64,000 nucleotides of DNA from Cercis canadensis. Its lineage: Eukaryota > Streptophyta > Magnoliopsida > Fabales > Fabaceae. Shown here one piece after another: positions 10,843-24,466 of the stretch. The stretch is from assembly GCA_003255065.1 (NCBI GenBank), contig QAOA01004742.1, positions 260,153 to 324,152 of the forward strand, read 5' to 3'. Position 1 is the first letter of the stretch, and every line of letters begins with the position of its first letter. A program made the position numbers and the translations under genes. Below the pieces are notes generated by a model. The model made no database searches, was not told the origin of the DNA, and saw only the letters and a list, made by a program, of their open reading frames with translations.

Positions 10843-13800
10843 ATGGAACTCACGGAAGAACAGAGAAAACAAATCGAAACGAACCGTTTAGCAGCCATTG
10901 CAAAACGAAAGGCGCTGTTAGAATCTCTCGCACAATCTCATCAACAGGAACACCCGTGGGAACTTGTCAAGTGCCGTAAGTTGTCTCACGACGAACTCAA
11001 TCCCAGATCGATTCACCTCCCAAAAGAACCCCGAATCGTCTCGGCCGGACTGGTTCCCCCGAAACCCTTGCCTTATAAATTCCTGGTGCGGCTTCAAATA
11101 TGCTCTCCCGATTCTTTCTCTGCGACGCCACTGCCTCTTCAGGGTGTTCCCTATCCGGGAGAGGAGTCGTGCTTGGAGAGACTAAGCGACTCTTTGTCAG
11201 ATGTAAGTCCTTCTGAAAATTCTGTTTGGATGTTGAGAAAATGATAGGAAAATAAGATGCAGATTCATATTCCTTTTTCTTTTCCGTCTCTGACCGACAT
11301 GGTTGAAAAAATTTCACGAATTTATTTTTCCCTTTCTTGGCGGCAGCGTGAGTGCTTTTCAGTTTGTGTGGAATAAGATCGCGACACTCTCGACGTTTGT
11401 TCTAAAGCCTTGTTTCTACGCAATTTGGTTGATAAGGATGTGTGCAGCTGCTATTGCTCAGAATTTAATGTTATTCTTCTCTGTCTTATGATTTTCTCTT
11501 AGGTAACGCCATCACACTACACTCAAAATAATGGTGGTGGAAAGGCCTGTGTATATAAGCTAAGGGACTACCATGCTGTTGTAAAATGTTTGAAGGCTTC
11601 CCCGGAGATTGAAGTTGAAGAAATACCATGGGGAACTTTCAATGTTGTCGAGAGGCTTTCACATTCCTTTGTTGCAGGGCGCTGGATACCTTGCAGACCT
11701 GAGTACTTGTCTGATGACAACGTTGATGAGTTAATTGAGAACCTGCCAAGAGTTTTGTTGGATGCATTGTTGCCTTTTCAGTTAGATGGTTTAAGATTTG
11801 GTTTGAGAAGGGGCGGTAGGTGTCTTATAGCGGATGAAATGGGTCTTGGGAAAACACTTCAGGTAGGATGCACTAAGCTACGACTTTAGGCTTCAATAAA
11901 ATGGCATCTCCGGCTGTATGTTGAACATTTTTTCATCTCTTGGCTGCATTGACACTTGTTATATTGCTCCAGTTGCTAATTTCTTATTTGCATAATATAT
12001 ATGTTGATGCTTCAAGAGACAGATAAAGCTTATAGGGGTTCAGATTAGGTGCAGTTTTTTTCTCTGAAATTGGTACAAATGTTAGGGAGGTTCATCTGCA
12101 TCTAATAAAATGATTTATCGCTTGAAATGGTTGTTATTTTTTTTTCCAGGCTATTGCTATTGCCGGATGTTTCATGAATGAAGGTTCTATACTTGTTGTT
12201 TGCCCAGCTGTTTTGCGTTTTACATGGGCAGAAGAATTGGAGCGTTGGCTTCCCTTCTGTTTGCCTGCTGATATACATCTGGGTAAACTTGTTCATTCAA
12301 CTTCGTTTTATTATGTTGTTTTTCTGTTACTTGGTAGTGATGAGTGATGGGGCCTCTGAGAAGTTTATGTATGGTTCCTGAGAAGAAGTATGATATTTAA
12401 TTAGACTTAAGAATACCTAAAATACTTTTTCATTCTAAAATGTAAACCACTCTAGTTGGTTTTGGAGAAATCACTTTTATTCTATGAAAATATAGCTTTC
12501 AACGAATCAGCCACCTTTTTCACACTGCATGTGGTTTGAGAATCAAAAGGAAAAACACTGTGTGACAGGGCTGATTTATGCAAGAAGTAAATTCAGGTTT
12601 TATGGAATCTTTTGTGCTGTCTCTGGTCAAGAAAAAAGTCCTAGTAGCAATTTTAATTCAAAGAACCAAATAGATGCTGAGAAGAAGAGAAATAACCTAG
12701 CTTTACAACTGTGGTGTAATTCATTACGCAACCAAGATGATAGAATCTTGCTGAAAGAAACTCATAAAGTGATAGTTACCACCAAAATGAAGCATTGCGG
12801 CCTTACGAATAGAGTTTGCCAAAGTAATCCTGTAAGGATTTTACAGGATTACAAATTTCTAGCAGTACTAGACCTATGAGTAAGACCAATAATTTTTTTG
12901 GGGGGCTTTTTCTGTTGTACGCTTTCTTCTACTGAGTTCTCGGGTATAAAAAAGAGACCTAACAAGAAAGTAAGATCTACAGACATTGTTAACAGCTTTC
13001 TAACAATTATCTACAGAAATTACCAAAGAGCCGCTGAAATTGAAAATATGGTAAACTTAACTGAATTATCCCAAGAGCTTTTTAATGCTAATAACTTATC
13101 AGTATGACATAGTAATCACCAATATAGTTAATGGAAAGGTTGCAGTGAAACACACACTCTCTCTCTCCATATATATATATATATATGTTTTTTTTTTTTT
13201 TTCTTTACCCTCAGTCATGTTGTATTACCATTGTTTTCCTCTGTAAGATATGTTTTCTTGGTCCTCTTGTGTTCCACATCATGTTAGCTATGAAATGTAT
13301 GCTATATAGGAGTATTGCTATACATGATACAAAAAGCCAACTAGGCATGTACTTTTCATGAAATGTTGAAAATGAGGTGTTTGTCTCATTAATTTTTATA
13401 TATTGTAAGTTTGTACACTGAAGCTGATTTTAATAATCTGGTCATTACTTATTAGTTTTCCTCTTGTTCCATGGTTATCTATTCATATGATTGTTGCAAA
13501 AGATCATTTTTTTTTCTTAGCATTACTTGTTTCTTCTGATCCAGTTTTTGGCCATAGAGATAATCCTGTATATTTGACAAGATGTCCTAGAGTTGTTGTT
13601 ATTTCTTATACCATGCTCCATCGTCTACGGAAGAGCATGCTTGAGCGAGAGTGGGCTCTCTTGATTGTTGATGAATCTCATCATGTGCGATGTACGAAGA
13701 AAACCTCAGAACCCGGAGAGGTATGCACTGTTCTGTCTCTTTTTCTTGTTTGTGATGAGAGAAAGAGAGTAAATGAAATCCATATGTTTCAAGGTTATAC

Positions 13801-16800
13801 ATTCCTTTAGAATCTCAGTGCATTCTTTTCACTGTTTTGGCTAATTTTTTATGCATCTAGACCTTGGGATATACCAGGAAGAATCCATGGGGTTGGTTTT
13901 TAGTAGTTGTATTCTGATAGTGCAAAATTTGCAATTTTTTTTGGTTATATGTAATAATATAATTTAACTTTTCCCGGTGTCAAATAGGATATGTGTGGTT
14001 GGAATGGTCAATGTTGGGACCAGATTGATTTGGACTAGATGTTAAGCAAATTTATATAACCTTTCTAATATATGCGAAAGTCAAATTTTGGCTGCATGTG
14101 TTTCCTCTACTGTAAGCATAGGGCTTATTAGCTTCATATGTGTAGAAACTTGTACTCAAACTCTGATAGTGTTTCATCCGTTTGATGCCACGCAAGATAA
14201 AAATAAAAAGGAGAGAAAAAAAGTAAAGCAGTTATGAAATTTTCCTGAAGGTGATTATTAAATTTTGTTAGAAATGTGTTTAATTATTAAATTTTGTTAG
14301 AAATGTGTTTAATAGAAGTGATGGTTTCTTGAGTATACATGTCATGAAAAAAAGTAGGTGAAGTGCCTATAGATACTTGGTGAAATTCCTACTCTATTGA
14401 TAGTTAGTGTGCTAAATAAGATAGTTCGATAACTGTAGTAACACAAATAAGGAATTCCCTTTTCATTGAATTATGTGCCCATAGAATATCTCTACTTCTA
14501 ATAAGAAGAACTCCCTGACAGTATTCTATCTTCACTGTTTGCCATAATAATTTTGAAAAGTTCCACATCCATTAGAATCCTTTAAATAAATAAATAGATG
14601 ACAAAGTTATAAGTGTAAATTAATATTTAATAGATTTTTTTATGAGTGAGAACCAAAGGAAGCAGGGCTGATTCATAATTGGTTTGTTGGAATCCACATA
14701 GGAATGAAGGTTTTGTGCATATTGAAAGAAGTCAGAAAGGATATTACTAATTTGGTAGACTAATATGACGTGGATGGAGAAAATATGGTATTTATAATAG
14801 TGGGATTAAAAGATCTAGATTGCAAGTCTGACAACTGTGGTTTTGTGCTCACACAGAGTTTGATCAAGTTCTTTTACCTTTTCAAAAAAAAAAAAAAATC
14901 TTTTAGAAGGCAGATTCATGTTCTTAGTTTGTTTATTTTGCAATTTAATATATGATAAATAATCACTATATCTTCCCTTTCGTGAAAGAGGGATTTATAT
15001 TCTGTTATCATGTCTTCTGTTTTGGCAGATAAAGGCTGTCCTTGACGTGGCTTCGAAGGTCAAGCGCATAATTCTGCTATCTGGGACACCCTCTTTGTCA
15101 AGGTTGTGGCATAGGTCCCGCAATCCTGCTGCATTAAATTTGATGCTAATGAATATCCTTGGTTGAGGAATGTTATTATGATGTTTGAGTTGTGGTTCCA
15201 TCTTAATATGCCCCCCCTCCCCCGCCTTCTTTTGGTTATTTTCCCTTCTGAATCTGTTCTTATATCTCATTCTGCATTTCTTCCTAGGTGCTCATAGGCC
15301 GTTTGACATTTTTCATCAGATAAATATGTTATGGCAAGTATTTTCACAGTTAACATTATCCATATTTGAATATGCTTTTTTCTGAGCCTATTAATTCAGT
15401 TTTCTTGACAAATGGTTATGTTTTATAGGCCTGGTTTGCTTGGGAAGAGTAAATATGATTTTGCGAAAACTTACTGTGATTTCAAATTTGTCCGGGGTAT
15501 TCAAGGGAAATATTTTCAGGTAATCCTGTTGAAAGAGCTCTTCATATCTTCCCCCCTCTCTCTCTCCCCATTTATTCTTACACAGCATACGCACAGACAG
15601 TTGTTTGAATATTGATGAGTACTTTTTTGGAGTTAAGTTGGTGCAATAAAAGAACGTTAGCCGTCACATGCTTTATCAGGAAAGCAACAAATAGTGCTCC
15701 CGCCTTTTGGTTGATAGCTAACGTTGTAAGGTTTTCTGTTTCAAAAGGAAACAAAATAGATATTCTAGGCTCTCTAAATTATGCTATTTCATTTTTCTAT
15801 TATTCCTTTAGCCTTTAGGAGGTGCAATCTTGTGCGCCAAGATATTGTTCACTTCGGCATCTTTTGTTACTTATGAGGGCGATAGACTGATGAAACTTAG
15901 TTCTTTAGATTAATATGACCTCTCTCTCTTTTTTTTTTAAATATTTGTTGTTAAAATTGGAAAGTGATACAAATGATGGTATTATGCTGCAGGATTTTTC
16001 AAAGGGAATTCGCCTGGAGGAGTTGAATGTGTTACTAAAGCAAACTGTTATGGTGGGATCTTGGTCCTCATTTTAGTCAATACTCATCTGATAATAACTC
16101 TTATCTTTGCATTAATTCATTAGTTATTGTCATCTATTCCGTGTCTAAAAGCATCCCCTGTTATGGTCTCAGCTTCTTAAATGACTAGCATGGCATTTCG
16201 AAATAATTGGGGCAGTTGACTGAAGTTTTTGCAACCAAATCCGACTCTTTGATGATTATAATTTGGTTGTGCTTTCTTTTTCTCTTATATTATTTTTAGT
16301 GATATGGTCATTGCTCTTAGGTTGATATTTTTTTCTTGCATAGAAGACCATTAATATGTTAACCAATTTACCCAAAAAAAATTTCTTGCTGAAACGTAAA
16401 GAGATTTTGGGTTCAGAATCTCCACATAATCCATACATTTTATACTTAATACGCTAATGCGGACGTATGATTTTAAGTTTAGTGTAGTTCTCTTTAATCT
16501 TAATTTTACTCTCCAGTTGGTTTACTGACTATCTTTTTTACGCTTACTATCAGTTTATGATTTTGCACCTAGATTAGAGAATTGTCTTATTTTGTCTTTC
16601 ATGTATTGTAGATAAGGCGTTTAAAGGAGCATGTGCTGCTCCAGTTACCACCAAAACGCCGGCAAATTATAAGGCTGTTGTTGAAGAGATCAGATATAGT
16701 TGCTGCAAAAACTGCAGTAGGGGTGTTGAATAGCAATACTTCTGAAAGTACCAGAGAAGATGCGACTTTGGAAAATTTAGATGAACCTGATGGTATTGTT

Positions 16801-19800
16801 TTGGATTTTCTGCATTTGCTGCAGCGTATTGCTGCATTGTATGTTTGAATTAACTGTTCATGTAATAGTTTCAATTCATCAGTCTTGCCTTAGGCATCAT
16901 GGCTTAGGATGGAATTGCATCATAAAATTCAAAGAAGGAAAGCTTAATAGCTTTTGAAATTCTCCTAAAACTGATCACTATATAAAAGAAACATTAAACT
17001 GGTAGAGTATATAGTGCTTATCATTTTAATTCTATTCATAACGATTAGAACATCGTAATCATACCTAAGGATGAATAATATCCAAGATCAGAGTAAAACC
17101 CTACAAGAGTACCCCAATAACTTAAAACCTATGTCCAATTGCAGCCTATGATATCTGCTGATATTACCAACTTCTAAAGTAAAGAAATCTAAACCTGATT
17201 GACCGAACAGCTTCTGACACATAACACTATCAGTAAAACCTGGTGATACCAATAGAGCTTGTTGAAGGATTGTAATGAATAAACCAATTCCTCTGAAAGC
17301 AAAGGAAGTGAAGGTAGGGCCGTTACAAAAAAAAATGAAAGAAATAATATGTTGATTCAATATTGACCCTGCTTATGCTGAACAGCAGTTGCCTAAATTT
17401 AAATTTGATTCAAATCGGAAGAATTCTAAGAGAATTTCTTCATTCTTTTCTGCACTTTATTTTCAGGAAAGCTCTCCCTCCAGGAACTTGGAATTGCAAA
17501 GCTTTCTGGGCTTCGCGAATGGCTTTCCATCCATCCACTCATTGCGGAGCCAGACAGAGCTTCAAAAATGATAATTTTTGCTCATCACCACAAAGTTCTC
17601 GATGGAATACAGGTATATTTTTCCTCTGTTGAATGCTACCATTTACTTCAAAATACCCTGTGACAACTTGTGATCTAGTGGAGTGATTGCAGTTACTCAT
17701 GATGTTCATTTGACTTTCTCTCCATTGCTTTGGGCTACTGTTACACTTTATATTCATTTTGGCTGCTGGCGACTTTGATTTACCCCAAACATTTAGATCT
17801 AATATGTGATATAAAATTTGTCTTTTGAAATAACTCAGGAGTTTATATGTGAGAAAGGGATAATCTTTGTTCGTATTGATGGAGATACACCTGCCAAAGA
17901 TAGGCAGTCAGCTATAGTGTCATTTCGATCATCACCAGAGGTATTGTAATCTTAATTGCAGCTTTGTTTTATAGAACTTACTGCGATAATCCGATGGTCT
18001 TACCTCCATTCCATTGTTGATCAATTGGCCAAAGGATTGACACAATTTGTTTTCCTAATTTCTGGCATACATGGATACTTATGAGTAGTAAACAAAGTTG
18101 TGTCTCGGGTGAGGTCAAGTCTTAAGTTATGCTAGTTGAAAGACCAAGCTGAATGTGTTCAGTGAGACTCCCTTAAATTGTAATGAACAACCACATCGCA
18201 CATTCTTGTTACCATCAAATTGTCTACCTTTCTGTGTTCTACTTTAGATGCAAATATATATGGCATATGTTTGGTGTCTTAAGAGTTGTTATATCCTTCA
18301 TATGTGTCAATTTTTGATTGTGTTGCTTATCATTTAGGCTTACTCTTAACTTAATTTATACTTTTTTATCAGGTTAAAATTGCTATAATAGGTATTCTTG
18401 CGGCAGGATCTGGCGTTGATTTCTCATCAGCACAAAATGTTGTCTTTTTGGAGCTACCTCAATGCCCAAGTGTGATGCTTCAGGTTCTGCTTGATTTATA
18501 TTATTCTTGTTAACTATGATCGGATCATAATACTTCATCAATATATTGAAGTGTAAGCTGTGTGGATATTCACTGATATCTATTAGTAAATTTTTTTAAT
18601 GTAAATACTGTGAATCTGCTTTGAAGGCGGAGGATAGAGCTCACCGGCAAGGGCAAACAAATGCTGTGAATGTATACATCTTCTGTGCAAAGGTGCTTAA
18701 ATTTTTGTAGTTCATTCCAAATTTTTGGGATTAAGGATTCTTGTCGTCAAGCATCCCTCAAGCAGGATTTCTTGGTGTGCCCCATATTCAGGATACTGTG
18801 GATGAGTCCCATTGGAGAAATTTAAACAAAAGTTTGCATCGTGTTTCGTCTACAACAGATGGCAAATATGATGCAATGCAAGAAATAGCGGTATCCTCTC
18901 TCAGTTTCTTTATGCTTTATTTGGTTGGTCGTTTCAATTTTTAAGTACAGCCTTAGCGAAGTTTAATTTAATTTATATTAAAAATGAAGAATTTTCGTTG
19001 GCTTTTGTTTTTACTAATAGGCGAATTTGTGGATGTGTGGATTTATGATTCTGTTACTAAGTTCAAGTAACTGAAAATATTTGAATTTTTATTTATATTC
19101 TCACAGGTAGATCTTGCAGAGCTAGAAACAAATGATATATCATAAAACCCTATCCTAGATTCTTAGTTGGGTTTCAATATTTGGGTTTCCTCTTTTTTCT
19201 GATAGGTTCAAATCTTAGCTTTTGGTAAGCTAATAAATTACGTTTTCATGGTACTGTGATCGGAACATGTCTAGTTTTCTGAAATTTTTTTGTAGTTGAT
19301 TAAATGTTTTTTATTTCCCTTTATAACATTCAGCTCGCTTTTTTGTGGGGTGGGGGTGGCTTTGGGGATGCTTATTGACAGGTTGAAGGTGTTTCATATT
19401 TAGAAACATCTGTTGAAACTGATATTAGTTATAAAGATCAATCTGCAGCCAAAACTGCGTGCGCTGAAACATCCGAACTGGTTATCAAGTTTCCGGATGT
19501 ATGCTCAGTGTTGGATTTGAAACCTTCCCAAGAAAATTATCGTAAATCAGCAACTGAATTAAGTGAATCTGATCAGCAGATATATTTTGGAAATAATTCA
19601 ATTCAGACACCTCATGTTATGGTAAGACATGAAGTCTAAATTGTTTTGCCTCACTTTAGTTTAATAGTTGTTTAATCACAGTTTGACTTGCCATTTGACG
19701 ATTCATATTCTGTTGGTAGAATAGACTGATACGGTTTCCTGCCTAGAATTAGGCAAGGTTTCTGTTTCGGATGGAAATTTAGACATAGATGTCTCTGATA

Positions 19801-22800
19801 CTGTGGAAGGACGTGCTGGGTTTTATGCTCATAAGCTGGATAAGAGTGGTGGAGAGAAAGATCAAGTGGCAGATTTTGTTGAAGAGAAGACCGACAAAGG
19901 CAAAGATCAAATGATAGAGGTGTATTTTTATTGCACTTTTGACATCGATGGAACAATCGCTCTTCAACTATTTGGTTATGACTGCATAAGGTGTTTTTTC
20001 TTATTTTTGAGTATGCAGGACAAGAAATTCTCCCCATCAATAGAAGCAGATGACAGCCTACCTTTGCGGCCAATTGAAGTTGATGAAAGTTCTTCTGATC
20101 AAGTTGATGCTTTGAGATTTGAGGTAAAGTTCAAACCTCAAACTTGATGCTTGTGGATATTAGAATGAATTGGTTGAGTCTACTAGAAAATTTACCGCCA
20201 GACTCATTGGTTATTACTTCACATAATGGAAGCGAAGTTAGTGAAACAAATTTTGTTTATGTTTTTAATGACCTGTCTTGGAAGCTTCAGTTATTGTATG
20301 CATTCAAGGAAAAGTTTGGTGGCAATAACCTTAAATTTCATTGAAATTTTGGGCTTGTTAATAAGTCTTGTTATTTATTTATCCTCTTTCTGAACACACA
20401 GTAATGAGGTAGAACACTGCCATTGTGATGAAAGAGTAGTTCTAGGGGTCTTGTCTTCACTAGCAAAATTGAGAAAACTGAACATTTTTATTCCTTTAAG
20501 CTTTTATGTAAACTTTTAACAGTTTTGTACTATATACTGGTTAATAGATCAAGAAAAAAAAAGGTTGGTATGGTTCTAGTTAGTATTGGTGATGATATAA
20601 GTAGTTGGTCATGCATATAAATATAACTTTTCCTTGCTCCTCAGGTGAGTCCATACACTGGAAGGATCCACTTGTATAGTTGCATCTCGGGTACAGATAC
20701 AAGACCAAGACCACTTTATGAAAATTTCCGACCAGAGGAACTCGAGCTGCTAGGTTCCCTTTTTGATGATGACAAAAAGAAAGTAGAGTTTAAATCTGTC
20801 AAGCACAACCCTGCTTGTAGGCATGCTCTTGTGGAATTTATAAATGAGTGGAAAAAGTTGAGGCCCATTGAGCGTAATAAGTTACTTGGAAAACCGTTGC
20901 AGCTTCCCTTGGCTGTTGAATTGTGCTACTTGAGTGAAAGCATTAACCACAACAACCGGGTGTGTATGTTGTGAACTCAAACTCTGATACTTTCATGGAT
21001 ATTATTATGCTTCAGACCTCAATCCGTTCATCCTTGCTAACAGCTTTTGCGTCTATGATAGCATGTGTAATTTTAACAACATTCTATCTTTTGTAGGGAT
21101 TATTAAATGGTGGAAGCAACCGACGCATGACACCTTTAGTGGAGATTAGCCATCCTCTACCATCAGGTGCTGTTTGGAGAAAGGTTTATCTGCGAAGTGG
21201 GCATGGTAAGAAGGAGAAAGAATACGCTCAGGGTTGGAGTCTGGCAGAAGAACCGCTCTGTAAGCTCTGTCAAAAGCCATGCATGTAAGTCCTTCACAAA
21301 TAATCCATTGCTTTTACTATTTGTCAGTCTTCAATCAATCTCTACTTTTAGGGGTAACAATGCCAAGACGGCTGAATATTTTGAAGATCTTTTCTGCAAC
21401 CTTGTTTGCTATGAAGAGTATCGCATAAGAACTAGCAATAGATTCCTACGCCAGGTACAGACATTGATATATTCTTTTGTGCAATATTTGTATGGATGCT
21501 CTTCTTTATTAGAAAGAGTGATGAGTAGTGTCTCTAAGCTTTTGTTAACATGCTTGGGATCTTCAGGAACTTTTCCAAATTGAACGAGGTGTGTGCTCAA
21601 ATTGCCAATTAGACTGTCATAAGCTTGTTGAGCATATAAGGCCTTTGTCATTGGCAATGCGAAGAGAGTATATTGAGAGAGTAGCACCAAAAGTGGCAAA
21701 GCGGAAGAACATGTAAGACTCTAAAAGTGAAACCCAGTTAACTATGCTATAGGCTCATTAAGAACTTTCTGTTAGCAAGATTGAACAGATTGTGTTTTGT
21801 TAATGTTTATTACCCTAACACTGATAATTGTACCTCCCAAACAACAATTTTCTGAAACACCCAGTGGACCATCTGCAGGCTTGAGAAGCTTGTCAATGAT
21901 CCAAGTGAAGGCAATGCATGGCACGCAGATCACATAATTCCAGTATATCAAGGCGGAGGTATAATTTATTTCAAAAATTAATCTTGTTTGTTTTTCCAGT
22001 TCTTTATAGAGGCTGATGTATAGGTGCAAATTTTTGTTGACTGGATTTTCCTAGAAGTGCAAACTTTGTGGTTGATTATGTTCTCTGACTGAACATTAAT
22101 TTTTTGACGGCAATTAAAATTATGAGGACTTCTTGGTACCCAAAACTAACAAATATAGCCCCTACGGTGATGTTTGTAAAAAAATTGTGTAATCAGTCGA
22201 TATCACTAATGTGGTATTAGTATGTAAAATAAGTCAGTAATAGTACTAGGACTATATTTAACTGTAACTGCACAATGAAATTTGTAGAAATTTTTATACT
22301 GTCTTGATTGTCTTCTAATTCTATTGCTCACCAGTTAGGAGAATGAAATCACCATATATATGGTAAACTATCGGCATCATTTGAAAGTACCTTAGAAGCT
22401 TTGTGAAAATGTAAAGCTATCTCTCTTGTTTGTGACTGCAACCATCATTTTTAATATTTTACGCAAACAACTTACCTGATAACCATGCTGAATGAAAAAT
22501 GAAGAAATTATTTGCTTATTTTCTTTCCTGTTTTGCTAGAATCCAATATTTACTGGCCTTTTGTCCTTGACATTTTAATTCCCCCTGATGACTACCGCAA
22601 TAGCCATAAAGTGTGGTAGAGTTGACCAACATTTCATTCAATTCATCTGAGCTTTATTGACCTTTTATCCAAATATTGGATATGGTAACCCGAAGCAGAT
22701 GAGTAGTGGGGAAAAGGAGATGTTGGCACCTGTTAAACCCCGCAGTCTTAACTTACAATAATGCAATTTCTTTCAAGGTCATTCAATGTTTTGACATTTC

Positions 22801-24335
22801 AATTTACCTTAAAGGAGGAAACTCTTGACTTTTTTTTTTTTTAATAAAAGAAGGAATCCATTAAAACAAGGAAGGAGGATAAGAAATCTTCCTTGGTAGA
22901 AACAGAAAAGTAAAACCACAAAGAGAAAAACGTCATTTCAGTGAAGCTGCCAATGCCTCTGCATCTCAGTTAAGGGACTCTTGGCTTTAACAACTAAAAA
23001 TCAAACCTTAGCTGTTCTTCATGGCATTGGATTACTAAATCAATAGTGTTTGGGAAAGGGTGTTGGTGGTTTGCCTATTCAGGCCCACTGATAGATAGCC
23101 CTTGATGACTTGTAAAATATCTATAAATTCCTTTTGGTCAGCATTATAACAATGTAAGCAATTTTTGTGATAACTGACAAGTTCAGTTTATGGAAACTAA
23201 CTGTCAAGTCTGTTTTTGGCTGGTATACCACTGTGCTGCTCTTATTACCATTTGTATCAGCGGTCCGAGATGCCATTCTGTCTCTCCCTCCCTTGCTCAT
23301 TCCTCCATTATGAGAAAAATTAAATTGGAGTTCTGGGTTTTATGTTTGAAATATTATTTAAAATTTTTCTACAGGTGAATGTAGATTGGAGAATATGAGG
23401 ACTCTATGTGTGGCCTGCCATTATGATGTTACCGCAGCACAGTCTGCTGAACGACGCAGAAAAAGGGCCGAGGCCAAGAAACTACTAAAAGTCATCATGA
23501 CTGACCTGAAAAGTGGTCAGATAATGGATACCACAGACTCTCATATTAAGGTATGTGTTAAGCATAATTCTCATTTCTGCTATGAAGCATGGCATGTTGC
23601 GTGCCACTATCTGCCAGACATGTTGGATGTATTATCTTAAAGACATACCTAATGTCACGCATTCCATCCGTACAAAGATAAAATGTTTAGTTTCAAGGTT
23701 GGACATTTTATAATAGTCGACAAATGTATGTCAGATGCAGCTTGGACATATCCTTATACATTTAGGTGAAATCTAAACTCAATAAAAGGTGGTTCAATCT
23801 ATAAATTTAAGCAATGAGGCATTGAAATGTTATACATGTGGTTGATTATCCATTTTCGTCTGTGATGCATATAACAGGTTCAATGATGGAGTAATTACTA
23901 GTTGGCAGTGGCACTTAAATGATGGAATGTTACACTTTAGAGACGAGAATGATAAACGACCCTGTTTATGAGATATGAATTGCTCCTGTCCTCCAGCTTA
24001 ATCAAGATAGGATATAGCACTGTCTAGTACATTCATGTTAAAGATAACCTTTGAGAAGTAGTTTTGAGCCAATGTTTTTAGTATGCCTTTGATATCATTT
24101 TTGCTAACTAAACATTGTATAAAGAAAAAATTTCCTGACTAAAGTATTTCCTTAAGCAAGATAATCACGAAGTTGTTTGTGATGCCAAGTTGCTGATTAT
24201 TATGTACTTCTAAATTACAATACTTTTATGAATTAATGTCAGGACCATGGGCTTCTTGAGGTGCAAGGAAATGTACTTGCGGATGAGCTTATAATCAAGG
24301 TGCCTGGTAGTGCCTATTCTGGAGATCAAAGCTGA
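10843..24335 (+). CDS. SNF2-family ATPase/helicase with C-terminal HNH nuclease domain, plant ZRANB3-like (24 exons, 1211 aa)
   Basis: Exons: 10843-11202, 11503-11862, 12150-12282, 13545-13720, 15029-15102, 15298-15333, 15429-15519, 15993-16052, 16612-16792, 17467-17612, 17839-17940, 18373-18483, 18627-18692, 18792-18890, 19382-19621, 19725-19919, 20019-20123, 20645-20959, 21097-21284, 21352-21454, 21567-21712, 21879-21958, 23375-23550, 24243-24335. The Walker A motif DEMGLGKT is at about residues 231-238. The Walker B box LLIVDESHH (about 327) has the DESH form known for SMARCAL1/ZRANB3. Motif III is LLSGTP, and motif VI is AEDRAHRQGQ (about 611). The HNH module has CSNCQLDC (about 1056), HADHIIPV (about 1111) and LCVACHYD (about 1133). 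Known role of the family: annealing helicase and structure-specific nuclease at stalled replication forks, in the nucleus. It appears homologous to Arabidopsis At5g07810 (from memory). Intron 6 is GC-AG. The exon 9 donor (16793) is the least certain border; it was chosen because it alone restores phase to GKLSLQELGIAKLSG. Confidence 0.88.
12283..13544 (+). other. Intron 3 of the SNF2-HNH gene
   Basis: A 1.26-kb intron that contains two adjacent plus-strand open frames (12529-12879 and 12898-13107) and a TA microsatellite near 13167-13187. Neither frame shows a recognised domain or splice borders that would keep phase with exons 3 and 4 (CTG G joined to TT TTT GGC), so both are treated as non-coding. 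Confidence 0.5.
14254..14311. repeat. 29-bp perfect tandem duplication in an SNF2-HNH intron
   Basis: The unit ATTATTAAATTTTGTTAGAA plus ATGTGTTTA occurs twice in direct succession (14254-14282 and 14283-14311). It lies in the intron between exons 4 and 5. Confidence 0.8.
22830..22976 (-). mobile_element. Short antisense retroposon (LINE or SINE 3' end) in intron 22
   Basis: A T-run at 22830-22842 followed by TAATAAAAGAAGG looks like a poly(A) tail read on the opposite strand. Similar flanks, AACTCTTGACTT on the left and GACTCTTGGCTT on the right (near 22977-22988), fit a target-site duplication. The body has no intact frame. The family cannot be named from sequence alone. Confidence 0.4.
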
Positions 24336-24466
24336 GAAAGCAGTGAGTGCCTATATTTTGAATTAACCATCAGGACCATGGGCTTCTTGAGGTGCAAGGA
24401 AATGTACTTGAGGATGAGCTCATTGTCAAGATGCCTGGAAGTGCCTATTTTGGAGGTAAAAGCTGA
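24232..24466 (+). repeat. 131-bp tandem duplication of the SNF2-HNH last exon
   Basis: The terminal exon at 24243-24335 is repeated at 24374-24466, offset by 131 bp. Each copy is preceded by its own AG acceptor (ATGTCAG and CCATCAG) and ends with AGCTGA in frame. Nine base differences separate the two 93-bp exons; they change six of 30 residues. Both would splice in phase 0 to exon 23, giving C-termini ending SAYSGDQS or SAYFGGKS. Which one is used cannot be told from DNA. Confidence 0.8.

Noticed and set aside
12529..13107. Two open frames in intron 3 of the SNF2-HNH gene as extra exons
   Set aside because: They lack splice borders that keep phase with exons 3 and 4, show no domain, and exons 3 and 4 already join cleanly to give VFGHRDNP.
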